This document shows, piece after piece, positions 25,972-33,219 of a stretch of DNA of 33,219 nucleotides. The notes under the pieces were generated by a model. That model searched no databases. It saw only the letters and a program-made list of their open reading frames with translations, and was not told where the DNA came from. The position numbers and the translations under genes are program-made. The stretch is taken from the NCBI GenBank assembly GCA_026400935.1, contig JAPLNX010000189.1:1-33219 (forward strand). The letters are read 5' to 3'. Within the stretch, counting starts at the first letter, position 1. Each line of letters begins with the position of its first letter. Origin of the DNA: Planctomycetia bacterium (GTDB lineage Bacteria > Planctomycetota > Planctomycetia > Planctomycetales > Planctomycetaceae).

Positions 25972-26397
25972 TCAAAAATCAAAGCGGTCGTCGATTGCAC
26001 GGCGTTTGTTGACGAATTCCACTTGAGTGATTGAGTTTGATTCGAGTTGTTGTTCGAGGTCTCGCATTTCGCGTTGCTTGATTTGTTTGGCGTGGCTGCG
26101 GCTGACGTCATAGTTGATGACTTCAGAGCCTTGGTATCCAGCGACGGGATCCCAAAGGATTGACGTGGGCCACAGCAAAAGATCGGCAACACCCAAACCC
26201 CATTGTCGGGTGTAGAATGAGCCGCCACCGGGAAGGATCCCCAGGACTGCACCCAGCGCCGGTTGCTTTTCTTCAACTGCCAATCCGGAGGCTTTCATCG
26301 ACTGGTATTCGGTTCGTTGGATGCTATTCAAACTGGCGCAGCCGATGGAAATGGTGGTCGCCGCCAAAAGAAACAGGCACACTCCAAGCTTCTTCAT
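25972..26397 (-). CDS. Small lipoprotein of unknown function
   Basis: 141 residues. The ATG at 26397 has AAGGAGGT about 8 nt upstream. Residues 1-20 form a lipoprotein signal with lipobox ISIGC (Cys20), so the mature protein is lipidated. Residues about 48-85 contain LGAVLGILPGGGSFY and GLGVADLLLWPTSILWDPVAGY, a glycine-rich hydrophobic stretch of the type seen in small TM2-like membrane proteins (GxLPGGGxxY). The rest (about 95-135) is charged and probably helical (KQIKQREMRDLEQQLESN). Its family was not recognised. It is convergent with the DUF1501 gene, with 166 nt between their stops. Confidence 0.75.
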   Translation of the reverse strand: MKKLGVCLFLLAATTISIGCASLNSIQRTEYQSMKASGLAVEEKQPALGAVLGILPGGGSFYTRQWGLGVADLLLWPTSILWDPVAGYQGSEVINYDVSRSHAKQIKQREMRDLEQQLESNSITQVEFVNKRRAIDDRFDF

Positions 26398-26521
26398 CGC
26401 AATCGACCTCCTTGAGCACTGCGGAGAAATTTAGTGACCACACTGAACATGGCAGCAATCTCGCAGATTTGCCAAAATGTGGAAACAGCATTCTTCGGCG
26501 GGTTTTGCCGTTTCAAAAAGC

Positions 26522-26575
26522 GTAGTCGAGTCACTCCGTGACTCGAAGATTCCAGTCACGGAGTGACCGGTCCAC
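26522..26575. repeat. BIME-like element, copy B
   Basis: GTAG-tc-GAGTCAC-tcc-GTGACTC (perfect 7-bp stem) faces CAGTCAC-gga-GTGACCG-gt-CCAC, whose outer tetranucleotide has decayed from CTAC. Its reverse complement is near-identical to copy A at 21736-21789. It lies seven nt after the mraY stop. Confidence 0.75.
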
Positions 26576-26581
26576 TTTGGC

Positions 26582-27685
26582 TCAGCGAATCTTCAAGCTC
26601 GCGATGGCGATCAACGCGAGCAACGCAGAGCTGATCCAGAAGCGGACGACGATTTTCATTTCGTGTTCGCCCGCAAAAAGGTAGTGGTTGTGGAGCGGAC
26701 TGCAGCGCAATAGCCGCTTGCCCGTCAGTTTGAACCAGGCGACTTGAGCGATCACGCTCAAGGTTTCGACGACAAAGATGCCGCCGACGATGACCAGCAA
26801 AAATTCCTGCTTCGTCACCAAGGCGGCGAGACCCAGCAACGCGCCGATTGGCAGCGAGCCGGTGTCTCCCATGAAGACTTGGGCGGGATGACAGTTGAAC
26901 CACAAGAAGCCGAGCATCGCTCCGACTAGCGCGCCCAGTACGATGGCCAATTCACCGGCTCCGGGGATGTGCGGGATGCTGAGGTATTCGGCCAACGTTT
27001 TGTGCCCAGCGAGATAGGCCAACACCGTGAAGGCAGACGCAGCGAAGATTGTGCATCCGCTCGCAAGCCCGTCGAGTCCGTCAGTGAGATTCACTCCGTT
27101 CGAACTGCCGACCATCACGACAATCGCCCAAAGAACATAGAAGCCGCCCAGCCAAATACCGACGTTTCCGATCGGCCAGATGACTTCTACGCCGCGCGGT
27201 TTGTGCCACATCTCAACGCACAGCAAACCGCAAATGCCGATCGCCAGCAGCAATTGAGTCGCGAACTTAGTTCGTGCCGTCAGGCCGTTACGCTTGGTGC
27301 TGAGCTTGATCCAGTCGTCCGCCGCTCCCAGCGTGCCGAAGCCAACGGTCGTGATCAACCCGCAAATGACGAAGACGTTTGACAGATTGCCCCACATCAA
27401 CGTGGCCAATGCAACGGCCCCCATGACGAACAGGCCGCCCATCGTCGGCGTGTTGCTCTTACCGGCATGCAGCTTGTTGAGATGCTCTGAGTCGCTCCCA
27501 ATCCGTTCGCGAAACCTTCGCTGCAACCAGCGAATGGCCATCGGGCCAAAGATCATGCAGAGCAAAAACGATGTCGCACCAGCAATCGCCGTGCGAGCCG
27601 TCAAATAGACGCGCGAATCACCGGAGATATGCTGTTCGAACTTTTCGAGAAACGTGCTGAAATGCTGAAGAAGCCAGACGAGCAT
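26582..27685 (-). CDS. mraY: Phospho-N-acetylmuramoyl-pentapeptide transferase
   Basis: 367 residues, normal length. Integral membrane enzyme that transfers phospho-MurNAc-pentapeptide from UDP to undecaprenyl phosphate, making lipid I. Visible signatures: [15 protein letters not shown] (about 73-87), the Mg-binding [25 protein letters not shown], and [15 protein letters not shown], with the SPLHNHYLF loop before the last helix. About ten hydrophobic helices are present. It is last in a murE-murF-mraY run, 64 nt after murF. With mraY, murE and murF present the organism has the genes for cytoplasmic and first membrane steps of peptidoglycan synthesis. Confidence 0.97.
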   Translation of the reverse strand: MLVWLLQHFSTFLEKFEQHISGDSRVYLTARTAIAGATSFLLCMIFGPMAIRWLQRRFRERIGSDSEHLNKLHAGKSNTPTMGGLFVMGAVALATLMWGNLSNVFVICGLITTVGFGTLGAADDWIKLSTKRNGLTARTKFATQLLLAIGICGLLCVEMWHKPRGVEVIWPIGNVGIWLGGFYVLWAIVVMVGSSNGVNLTDGLDGLASGCTIFAASAFTVLAYLAGHKTLAEYLSIPHIPGAGELAIVLGALVGAMLGFLWFNCHPAQVFMGDTGSLPIGALLGLAALVTKQEFLLVIVGGIFVVETLSVIAQVAWFKLTGKRLLRCSPLHNHYLFAGEHEMKIVVRFWISSALLALIAIASLKIR

Positions 27686-27749
27686 AATTGACGATGGTGG
27701 AAGAGGGAGGATGGAGGGCGGAAAGAGAAACTTGGCGAGCGAGGTGGAG

Positions 27750-29234
27750 TCAACTCCCCGGTGGTGTGCACGTCAAACGACTCTCAATAAACCGGGGCGA
27801 TGACGCCGCCCCGTTCGCCGAGCAGAGTTCTTCGGCCTTCTCACGCATCCAATCACTGACTCGCTCCATGCGCATGCCGCGAGAGCCTTTAATGAGGACG
27901 ACATCGTTCGGCGCGAGCGTGCAATTGAGGATTGTCAGCAGGATTTCAAAGTCCTCACAGACGGCAACTCGGTTGTTGTGCATGCCACCGTCGTGTGCTC
28001 CGCGAATGACATGCTCGGCTTGTTGGCCGAAGGCGAGCACGCCATCCAACTGCGCTGCGGCAGCGATGTGGCCGAGTTCGTAATGACTTTGCACGGCATG
28101 TTCGCCGAGCTCCAACATGTCGCCGACAATGAGCAGCTTCTTGTTCGCACCTTGCCAGTCACGTAGCGTTTCGCAGGCGGCGCGCATCGACGAAGGGTTT
28201 GCGTTGTACGAATCGTCGATCAGCGTCCACGGCCCAATGCGCTGAACTTGGCAACGTCCAGAGACGGATTGAAAGTTCTGAAAGCCAGCGGCAATTTCAG
28301 TCGGCGATAGGCCGATCTCGCGAGCGATCGCCAGCGCGCTCAACGCGGCTCGCAAGAAATGTCGGCCGGTGACGGGAACGTGATAATCAAAGTGATCGAC
28401 CTCGAACGAAAGCGTTTGATTCGTGACGCGGACATTCGTTGCTTGGATGTGACACTCATCAGACTCGCCGACGAAGTGGACCGAACTGTTCGTTCGAGCG
28501 GCCATGTTTCGCGTGACAAGATCATCGCCCGGCAAGACCGCGAAACCGCTGTTCGGCAACGCTTCCAGCAACTCGCCTTTGCCGAGCACAATCCCCTCTT
28601 GCGACCCGAAGCCGGAAACATGCGCGAGTCCGATACCCGTTATGACGCCGATTTGTGGCTGCGCGATTTCGGCCAACGCCGCGATTTCACCGACGGCGGA
28701 CGCACCCATCTCCAACACGGCGAACTCGTGGTCGCGATCAAGCTCTAACAAACTGAGCGGCAGGCCGATGTGGTTGTTGAAATTCTTCAAGCTCCGTACA
28801 CAACTTCGCGAGCCTGACAGCACCGCGTGAATCATCTCGCGCGTGGTCGTTTTGCCGAAACTCCCTGTGACGCCGATGACGAGACTCTTTTGCTGTGAGC
28901 GATACCAGCGCGCGAAATCAGCGAGCGACTTGAGTGTGTCTTCGACGACGATCAGCGGTGCGCTCGTGCCGTGAAAGCCGCCGATTTGCCACGCTTTTTC
29001 AGCTTGCATCAGTTGGCTGCGGTTGACGACGACTGCGATCGCGCCTCGCGACCGAGCTTCGGCTAAGAAGTCGTGACCATCGTGATGCTCGCCGCGTAGC
29101 GCCCAAAACAAACAACTCGGCGTCACACAACGTGAGTCGATCTCGACACGTGCGAAGTTGCCTGTGTCGTCGGAGCCGTTGATGAGCGTTCCACTAGTCG
29201 CGGTAGTCAGCGATGAGAGGGCGATTGGTTGCAT
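27750..29234 (-). CDS. murF: UDP-N-acetylmuramoyl-tripeptide--D-alanyl-D-alanine ligase
   Basis: 494 residues from the ATG at 29234. Adds D-Ala-D-Ala to UDP-MurNAc-tripeptide using ATP. Signatures: the P-loop [17 protein letters not shown] (usual Asn is Phe here: TGSFGKTTT), [19 protein letters not shown], and [14 protein letters not shown]. The frame extends upstream to a TTG at 29321 overlapping murE, but those residues are encoded by a BIME-like repeat (29253-29312) and are not family-like, so 29234 is chosen despite a weak SD. The start codon lies only 19 nt from the repeat, which would be in the murE-murF mRNA. Confidence 0.95.
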   Translation of the reverse strand: MQPIALSSLTTATSGTLINGSDDTGNFARVEIDSRCVTPSCLFWALRGEHHDGHDFLAEARSRGAIAVVVNRSQLMQAEKAWQIGGFHGTSAPLIVVEDTLKSLADFARWYRSQQKSLVIGVTGSFGKTTTREMIHAVLSGSRSCVRSLKNFNNHIGLPLSLLELDRDHEFAVLEMGASAVGEIAALAEIAQPQIGVITGIGLAHVSGFGSQEGIVLGKGELLEALPNSGFAVLPGDDLVTRNMAARTNSSVHFVGESDECHIQATNVRVTNQTLSFEVDHFDYHVPVTGRHFLRAALSALAIAREIGLSPTEIAAGFQNFQSVSGRCQVQRIGPWTLIDDSYNANPSSMRAACETLRDWQGANKKLLIVGDMLELGEHAVQSHYELGHIAAAAQLDGVLAFGQQAEHVIRGAHDGGMHNNRVAVCEDFEILLTILNCTLAPNDVVLIKGSRGMRMERVSDWMREKAEELCSANGAASSPRFIESRLTCTPPGS

Positions 29235-29252
29235 GTGTGTTGGACGTCGTTC

Positions 29253-29312
29253 GTAGGGCGGCCACTCCTGGCCGTTGAGCATAAAAATGACGGGCAAGAG
29301 TGCCCATCCTAC
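29253..29312. repeat. BIME-like element between murE and murF
   Basis: GTAG-gg-CGGCCA-ctcc-TGGCCG (29253-29274) faces CGGGCA-agag-TGCCCA-tc-CTAC (29291-29312). Stems are 6 and 5 bp with 4-nt loops. The two units are 17 of 22 identical. The sequence is unlike copies A and B but has the same plan. It lies in the middle of an operon, so it may shape mRNA stability. Confidence 0.7.
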
Positions 29313-29317
29313 TGGGG

Positions 29318-30838
29318 TCAAGTCACTGACATGGTGGAGGATTCTGCTTGCGAATCACGGCTCAACGCAATTTCGTGCCATGCCAACTGCGTGACTTCGC
29401 GGTCGTCGAACGGGAATCGTTCGGTACCGATGATCTGTTCTGTTTCGTGCCCTTTGCCTGCGATCAAGACACAATCGCTAGGCAACGCTTGTTCGAGTGC
29501 CCAATGAATCGCGGCCCTGCGATCCGGTTCGACATGCAGTGGAGGATCGCTGTCTCCAAATCCGGCGAGAATATCGGCGATGATTTGCTGCGGATCTTCA
29601 GTACGAGGGTTGTCGCTCGTCACGACGATGAGGTCAGAACCGAGTACCGCTTGAGCCATCTTCGGACGCTTGCCACGGTCGCGATCTCCGCCGGCACCGA
29701 AGACGACGATCAGCCGCCCAGGACTCAACTGGCGCAAATTCGTGACGCAACGCAACAACGCATCTTGTGTGTGCGCGAAATCGACAAATACGTCAAACGG
29801 CTGACCGGCGACGACTCGTTCAAAGCGTCCCGGCACGGCACACAGCAACTCAATACCGAGGCCGATGGTCTTCAATGGAATGCCGAAATGATGTGTGGCC
29901 GCTGCCGCCGCGAGACAGTTCGCCACGTTGTGGCGGCCGATCAACGGCGTGAAAACTTCTTCCGCTTCGGTTCCACACGCGAGCACAAACCGAGTCCCCG
30001 CCGTGGATTCTTCGACGATCGTGGCGGTCAGGTCCGCGTCTTGATCAAGGCCAAACGTCACGATGCGACTGGTCGGAGCGATCTGTTGCAAGATCGCGGA
30101 ACTGCCGCGATCGTCGGCATTGAGGATGAGAATCCCTTCGGGCTTGAGGTGTTCGACAATCCGAGCCTTTGCGGCGAGATAAGTTTCGTAGTTTTTGTGG
30201 TAATCGAAATGGTCCTGCGTGACGTTGGTCACGATGCCGACATCCAGCAACGTGCCGCACGCGCGGCCTTGATCGAGTGCGTGACTCGACAGTTCCATCG
30301 CGGCGTGAGTCGAACCGTTATCAACCATCGACTTCAACCAGTGACACAGTGCCGACGAATCAGGCGTTGTTAGGCTCGCTCGTTCGCGCCGCTGGCCGTC
30401 ACTGTATTCGATCGTGCCGAGCACTCCGGTCTGATGTCCCGCCGCTCGCAAGATCGAGCGGATTAACCAAGTGGTTGTTGTCTTGCCGTTCGTGCCAGTG
30501 ACTCCCGTGAGGCGGAGTTTTTCCGAAGGATGACCCGCCAGCGCATCGCACAATGTGGCGAACGCTCGACGGACATCCGGGACGATGCACTGCGGCACGG
30601 GGAGATCAGGCAATGGCGAATCGAGCAACAGCGCGGTCGCTCCGCGCTGAACGGCGTCGCGAGCGAACTCCTGACCGTTCTGCTTGGTCCCCGGAATTGC
30701 GGCGAACAACGAGCCGGCGCTGACGAGATCGCTTCGTTCGGTCGCATGACTAACGAGAACCTCGTCGCTGCCGAGAAGTTGAGCCGTGGGCAAGAGAGCC
30801 TTCAGGCTGACCGGCTGAGTAGACGTCGCCGCTGACAC
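29318..30838 (-). CDS. murE: UDP-N-acetylmuramoyl-L-alanyl-D-glutamate--2,6-diaminopimelate ligase
   Basis: 506 residues from the GTG at 30838. This start is set by an AAGGAGG 7 nt upstream (30846-30852); a longer frame to 30862 would put that SD inside the gene. Signatures: GVTGTNGKTTTTWLI P-loop, LTTPDSS, THAAMELSSHAL, TNVTQDHFDYH, and TSDNPRTEDP. The Arg in DNPR marks MurE that adds meso-diaminopimelate rather than lysine. The reaction is ATP-dependent and cytoplasmic. It heads the murE-murF-mraY run; no ftsI or mraW lies before it, only a decayed DUF1501 remnant on the same strand. Confidence 0.96.
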   Translation of the reverse strand: MSAATSTQPVSLKALLPTAQLLGSDEVLVSHATERSDLVSAGSLFAAIPGTKQNGQEFARDAVQRGATALLLDSPLPDLPVPQCIVPDVRRAFATLCDALAGHPSEKLRLTGVTGTNGKTTTTWLIRSILRAAGHQTGVLGTIEYSDGQRRERASLTTPDSSALCHWLKSMVDNGSTHAAMELSSHALDQGRACGTLLDVGIVTNVTQDHFDYHKNYETYLAAKARIVEHLKPEGILILNADDRGSSAILQQIAPTSRIVTFGLDQDADLTATIVEESTAGTRFVLACGTEAEEVFTPLIGRHNVANCLAAAAATHHFGIPLKTIGLGIELLCAVPGRFERVVAGQPFDVFVDFAHTQDALLRCVTNLRQLSPGRLIVVFGAGGDRDRGKRPKMAQAVLGSDLIVVTSDNPRTEDPQQIIADILAGFGDSDPPLHVEPDRRAAIHWALEQALPSDCVLIAGKGHETEQIIGTERFPFDDREVTQLAWHEIALSRDSQAESSTMSVT

Positions 30839-30845
30839 GTCGCAG

Positions 30846-30852
30846 CCTCCTT
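30846..30852 (-). promoter_or_regulatory. Shine-Dalgarno of murE that decides its start
   Basis: AAGGAGG, 7 nt upstream of the GTG at 30838. A longer reading frame passes through it, so the SD selects GTG 30838 as the true start. Confidence 0.8.
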
Positions 30853-30913
30853 GCCGTGACACCAGTGAATAACCAGAACTGTGAATGACAAATTAGTGCG
30901 TCAGTCTTTAGCG

Positions 30914-30960
30914 ATTGTCGTTTTCCGCTCCGCGAAAAAACGCAATTTCACTGAGTGAAA
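30914..30960. repeat. Two adjacent hairpins upstream of murE
   Basis: First, ATTG-t-CGTTTT..CGC-tcc-GCG..AAAACG-CAAT (30914-30946): 13 pairs with small interruptions. Second, TTTCAC-tga-GTGAAA (30946-30960), followed by GTAG. The tcc loop recalls the REP family, but GTAG is on the wrong side here. They lie about 80 nt before murE, within the 296-nt gap 30839-31134, in which no gene was seen. Confidence 0.45.
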
Positions 30961-31134
30961 GTAGACTCAACTGACCAACTATCGAAGACTAGAAACGATT
31001 CTGGACGCTCGCTTCATTGTTCCGCAACAAACGAGCCGTCCGAATAGCGGCGGGATTCTCGACATTCATCCAACTGGGTCAAGCTGAGTTTCCAGCACTC
31101 ACTCAAGGTGTGAGCAATTCTCTGTTGAAACCAG

Positions 31135-31816
31135 TCACGCCAGGATCTCGCGGACGATGTGGCCATGCACGTCGGTCAAACGAAAATCGCGGCCGCCGAA
31201 GCGATACGTCAGGCGTTCGTGGTCGATCCCCAGCAGATGCAGCATCGTTGCGTGCAGGGCGTAGCTCGTGACGATGTTTTCGACCGCGTGATAGCCGTAT
31301 TCGTCGGTCGCGCCATGAATCATCCCTCCCTTGATGCCGCCTCCGGCGACCCACAGCGAAAACCCTTGCGGATTGTGATCGCGGCCGTCGCTTCCCTGAG
31401 CGAACGGCGTGCGGCCGAACTCACCCGACCAGAGCACGATCGTGTCGTCGAGAAGTCCGCGCTGCTTGAGATCTTTCAGCATCGACCGCTCCGCGGCGCA
31501 CCCAGTCCACCAGCAACGCGATCTCCGCGTCCGGCAACTTTTCGTCCGGCGGCATTGCCAAGTCTTTGTTCGACCGCCGCGCCGCTTTGATCAACAAACT
31601 CTCGTCCGGCTTCCCCGGCACAATCGCCGGGCCGGTTTCTCCCCCTTTGACCCAACCGTTGCGCGAATCGAGCGTCAGCCCACCTTGCAGTTCTTTCGCT
31701 CGATGACTGTGACACTCGTAACACCGGCGTTCGAGAATCGGCTGGATCTGCTTTTCAAAAAACACTCGCTCGTCATCCGCACGAGCCGGGGCGATGATCA
31801 GCCACAAGTTCCTCAC
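31135..31816 (-). pseudogene. Chimeric remnant: PSCyt1 N-terminus joined out of frame to a DUF1501 C-terminus
   Basis: From the GTG at 31816 the frame encodes a PSCyt1 cytochrome-like domain (FFEKQIQPILERRCYECHSH with Cxx[45 protein letters not shown]) of the DUF1549/DUF1553 type. At about 31484-31492 this stops matching. In another frame the sequence continues as the end of a DUF1501 protein ([57 protein letters not shown]), with its normal stop at 31135. In planctomycetes a DUF1553 gene commonly precedes a DUF1501 gene, so an internal deletion fusing the two best explains this. The signal peptide is also truncated. Non-functional (inference). Confidence 0.8.
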
Positions 31817-31831
31817 TTTTGGCGCGAGCCT

Positions 31832-32476
31832 TCAGTAGAGCTTCTCGCAATACGCCTTCTCGATCATCGCCTCTAACTCGCCAACCGGCGTTGCGAGGCC
31901 GATTTGATCGACCAGAATTTTGCCAAGTGTCGGGAGTTGATCTCGTGCGAGACGATACTCGTCAGTCCACAATCGCGAGCGGATCAGTGCCTTCGCACAT
32001 TGCAGAAAGGCTTCGCGCACTTCGATCAACAGTCCTGTTTTCGGCACTTTCCCGTTGACCGCGCACGCTTCGAGCAATGTCGAACGGACCACAACTTGTG
32101 CCAGGCCGTTGACTCGCAACGTTTCATCAACGCCAGGAACCAAGAAGAGCAACCCCACGTTCGCGTTCTGCAACACGTTCCGCAAACTGTCGATGCGGTT
32201 ATTGCCGAGCCGATCAGGAATCAGCAACGTGTGTTCGTCGAGCACTCGCACAAATCCCGGTGCATCTCCGCGTGGCGAAACGTCAGCCGTTCCATCGGCT
32301 GCTGCGGTTGAGAGACACAGAAACGGAGACCGCTCAATGAAGTTTCGGCAATGCACATCAAGCTGCGACAAGCTCTTGCGCGCAGACAACTCGGAGGGCG
32401 CACCGTACAAGGCCCGCAATTCCGCCTCGCTGCTCGCGAAGTCCCATTCATGACCACAGCAGATGCCAGACTTCAT
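31832..32476 (-). CDS. PPOX-class (pyridoxamine 5'-phosphate oxidase-like) FMN-binding protein
   Basis: 214 residues. ATG at 32476 has a perfect AAGGAGG 7 nt upstream. The N-terminal strand LDVHCRNFIERSPFLCLSTAAADGTADVSPRGDAPGFVRV is typical of PPOX split-barrel FMN-binding proteins, followed by LLIPDRLGNNRIDSLRNVLQNANVGLLFLVPGVDETLRVNG and HSP-like C-terminal segments. It resembles the subgroup in which a pyridoxamine oxidase-like fold is found in proteins of about 200 residues of uncertain function, possibly flavin- or F420-dependent. Its stop lies 16 nt from the pseudogene's first codon. No clear functional partner next to it. Confidence 0.85.
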   Translation of the reverse strand: MKSGICCGHEWDFASSEAELRALYGAPSELSARKSLSQLDVHCRNFIERSPFLCLSTAAADGTADVSPRGDAPGFVRVLDEHTLLIPDRLGNNRIDSLRNVLQNANVGLLFLVPGVDETLRVNGLAQVVVRSTLLEACAVNGKVPKTGLLIEVREAFLQCAKALIRSRLWTDEYRLARDQLPTLGKILVDQIGLATPVGELEAMIEKAYCEKLY

Positions 32477-32499
32477 TGTGCGGCCTCCTTACGGCAGTC

Positions 32500-33219
32500 T
32501 CACTTGATCTCGCGAATGCGGATGTTTTTGAACTCCGCCCACATCGGCTTTCCGGCGTGAAGTTGTAGAGCCAGGATCCCTTCCGACAACGCTAGGTCAG
32601 TGTTGTTGTCCGTGAAGTCGAGAATCAGGCGATCGTTGAGGTAATGCTGAATGTGATTCCCTTTGCCGATGATCACGACATCGTTCCAATCATCGAGCTT
32701 AAACAGACTCTTGAATGCTGCTGGATCGACTAAGTCTGACTTGATGACTTTTTTGCCCTCTTTTTCCCAAGTGGCTTGCTCGCCCGCGAGGCAGATTCGT
32801 CCGCGCTTTCCACCTTCGTCATAGATGAAACCGCTGACATTGGGGAGTTGCGTCTCGTTGCGGAGTTCGTGCTGATAACCACGCACGACCCATTCATTGC
32901 TGACCTTCCCTTCGGTGATGTGTTTAGACCGGTATTGAATCCCGGAGTTGTTCGTGGCATTGCATCGGAACGAAAGTCGCAATTCAAAATCTTTCGTGCG
33001 ACCTTCTTTCCAAATGATAAACGTGTTCCCCTTTGCCGGATTCGCCTCGGTCGTCTCTCCATGAATGACGCCTTCTTTGACGCTCCACAACCGAGGGTCG
33101 CCGTCCCATCCGCTGAGGTCTTTTCCATTAAACAACACCTGCATTCCCGCCACTTCCGCAGGAGCCTTGACCGGTTCATCCGCCGCAAAAAGACTGGCCG
33201 GGACCACGAACAGAACAGC
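32500..33219 (-). CDS. Secreted DUF1080 protein (5' end cut by window)
   Basis: The frame is open to the window edge; the last bases encode the end of a signal peptide (LFVVPASLFAADEP), so the start codon lies outside. The visible part is 239 residues. DUF1080 signatures: MQVLFNGKDLSGWDGDPRLW (slightly before the domain), WSVKEGVIHGET, FELRLSFRC, NSGIQYRSKH, YQHELRN and the terminal LALQLHAGKPMWAEFKNIRIREI. The concanavalin-like fold and 3-keto-glycoside link are as for the other copy at 10836-11903, but this one is the ordinary single-domain form. It stands 23 nt before the PPOX-like gene on the same strand, so a shared transcript is possible. Confidence 0.9.
   Translation of the reverse strand, partial: AVLFVVPASLFAADEPVKAPAEVAGMQVLFNGKDLSGWDGDPRLWSVKEGVIHGETTEANPAKGNTFIIWKEGRTKDFELRLSFRCNATNNSGIQYRSKHITEGKVSNEWVVRGYQHELRNETQLPNVSGFIYDEGGKRGRICLAGEQATWEKEGKKVIKSDLVDPAAFKSLFKLDDWNDVVIIGKGNHIQHYLNDRLILDFTDNNTDLALSEGILALQLHAGKPMWAEFKNIRIREIK

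Noticed and set aside
29235-29321. N-terminal extension of MurF from a TTG
   Set aside because: Its residues are mostly encoded by a BIME-like repeat and overlap murE.
31484-31492. Sequencing frameshift as cause of the broken gene
   Set aside because: The two sides belong to different protein families, so a single-base error cannot explain it; a deletion fits.
1-33219. CRISPR array, tRNA or rRNA genes
   Set aside because: No regularly spaced direct repeats, no clear tRNA arms and no rRNA-like stretches were seen; gaps are short.

Overview
The window reads as chromosome of a planctomycete (Planctomycetota, probably order Planctomycetales). The assignment rests on family content: a secreted PSCyt1/DUF1587 protein, two DUF1080 proteins, an intact and a broken DUF1501 gene, a DUF1559-type protein, and a WD40 Ser/Thr kinase coupled to an ECF-like sigma factor. 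Moderate GC, short mixed-strand operons and abundant small palindromic repeats fit too. No tRNA, rRNA, CRISPR array, prophage or intact transposase was seen. Both edges cut genes.

Layout. 1-3459 (-): a truncated secreted cytochrome-like DUF1587 protein and a secreted SMP-30/gluconolactonase-like protein. 3791-8017 (+): a large hybrid histidine kinase (REC-PAS-PAS-HisKA-HATPase-REC-REC-HPt) followed 6 nt later by a REC + GHKL-ATPase regulator, a likely phosphorelay. 8179-10743: divergent ahcY (-) and metF (+), both serving the methionine/SAM cycle. 10836-16613 (+): a DUF1080 protein, an aldo/keto reductase, a MoxR ATPase, a ROK-family protein without the usual zinc cysteines, and a membrane-anchored DUF1559-like protein. 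16841-19704 (-): WD40 Ser/Thr kinase and sigma factor overlapping by ATGA. 19810-23297 (-): a membrane-embedded MutS-like ATPase and selA (selenocysteine synthesis). 23516-25805 (+): an MraZ-like regulator behind a paired-palindrome operator candidate, a 500-nt structured non-coding stretch, and a Tat-exported DUF1501 protein. 25972-30838 (-): a small lipoprotein, then mraY, murF and murE; MurE carries the DNPR signature of meso-diaminopimelate-adding enzymes. 31135-33219 (-): a chimeric PSCyt1/DUF1501 pseudogene, a PPOX/FMN-family protein and a truncated DUF1080 protein.

The main unexplained signal is a dispersed set of short palindromic elements between genes and once inside a gene. Most have the form GTAG + 2 nt + 5-7 bp hairpin with a 3-4 nt loop, often paired head-to-head so that the unit runs from GTAG to CTAC. 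This is the architecture of REP/BIME elements mobilised by REP-associated transposases. One BIME-like unit lies in frame in the histidine kinase, and another single unit supplies the stop codon of the SMP-30 gene. A second, unrelated palindrome family (core GAGCTTGTCTC) occurs at 3637-3661 and as a 114-bp composite at 16627-16740. Other points of interest are the mraZ operator candidate, a long-range 15-bp helix followed by a T-rich tract at 24225-24365, and the chimeric pseudogene. Products were inferred by reading motifs only; no database search was possible.
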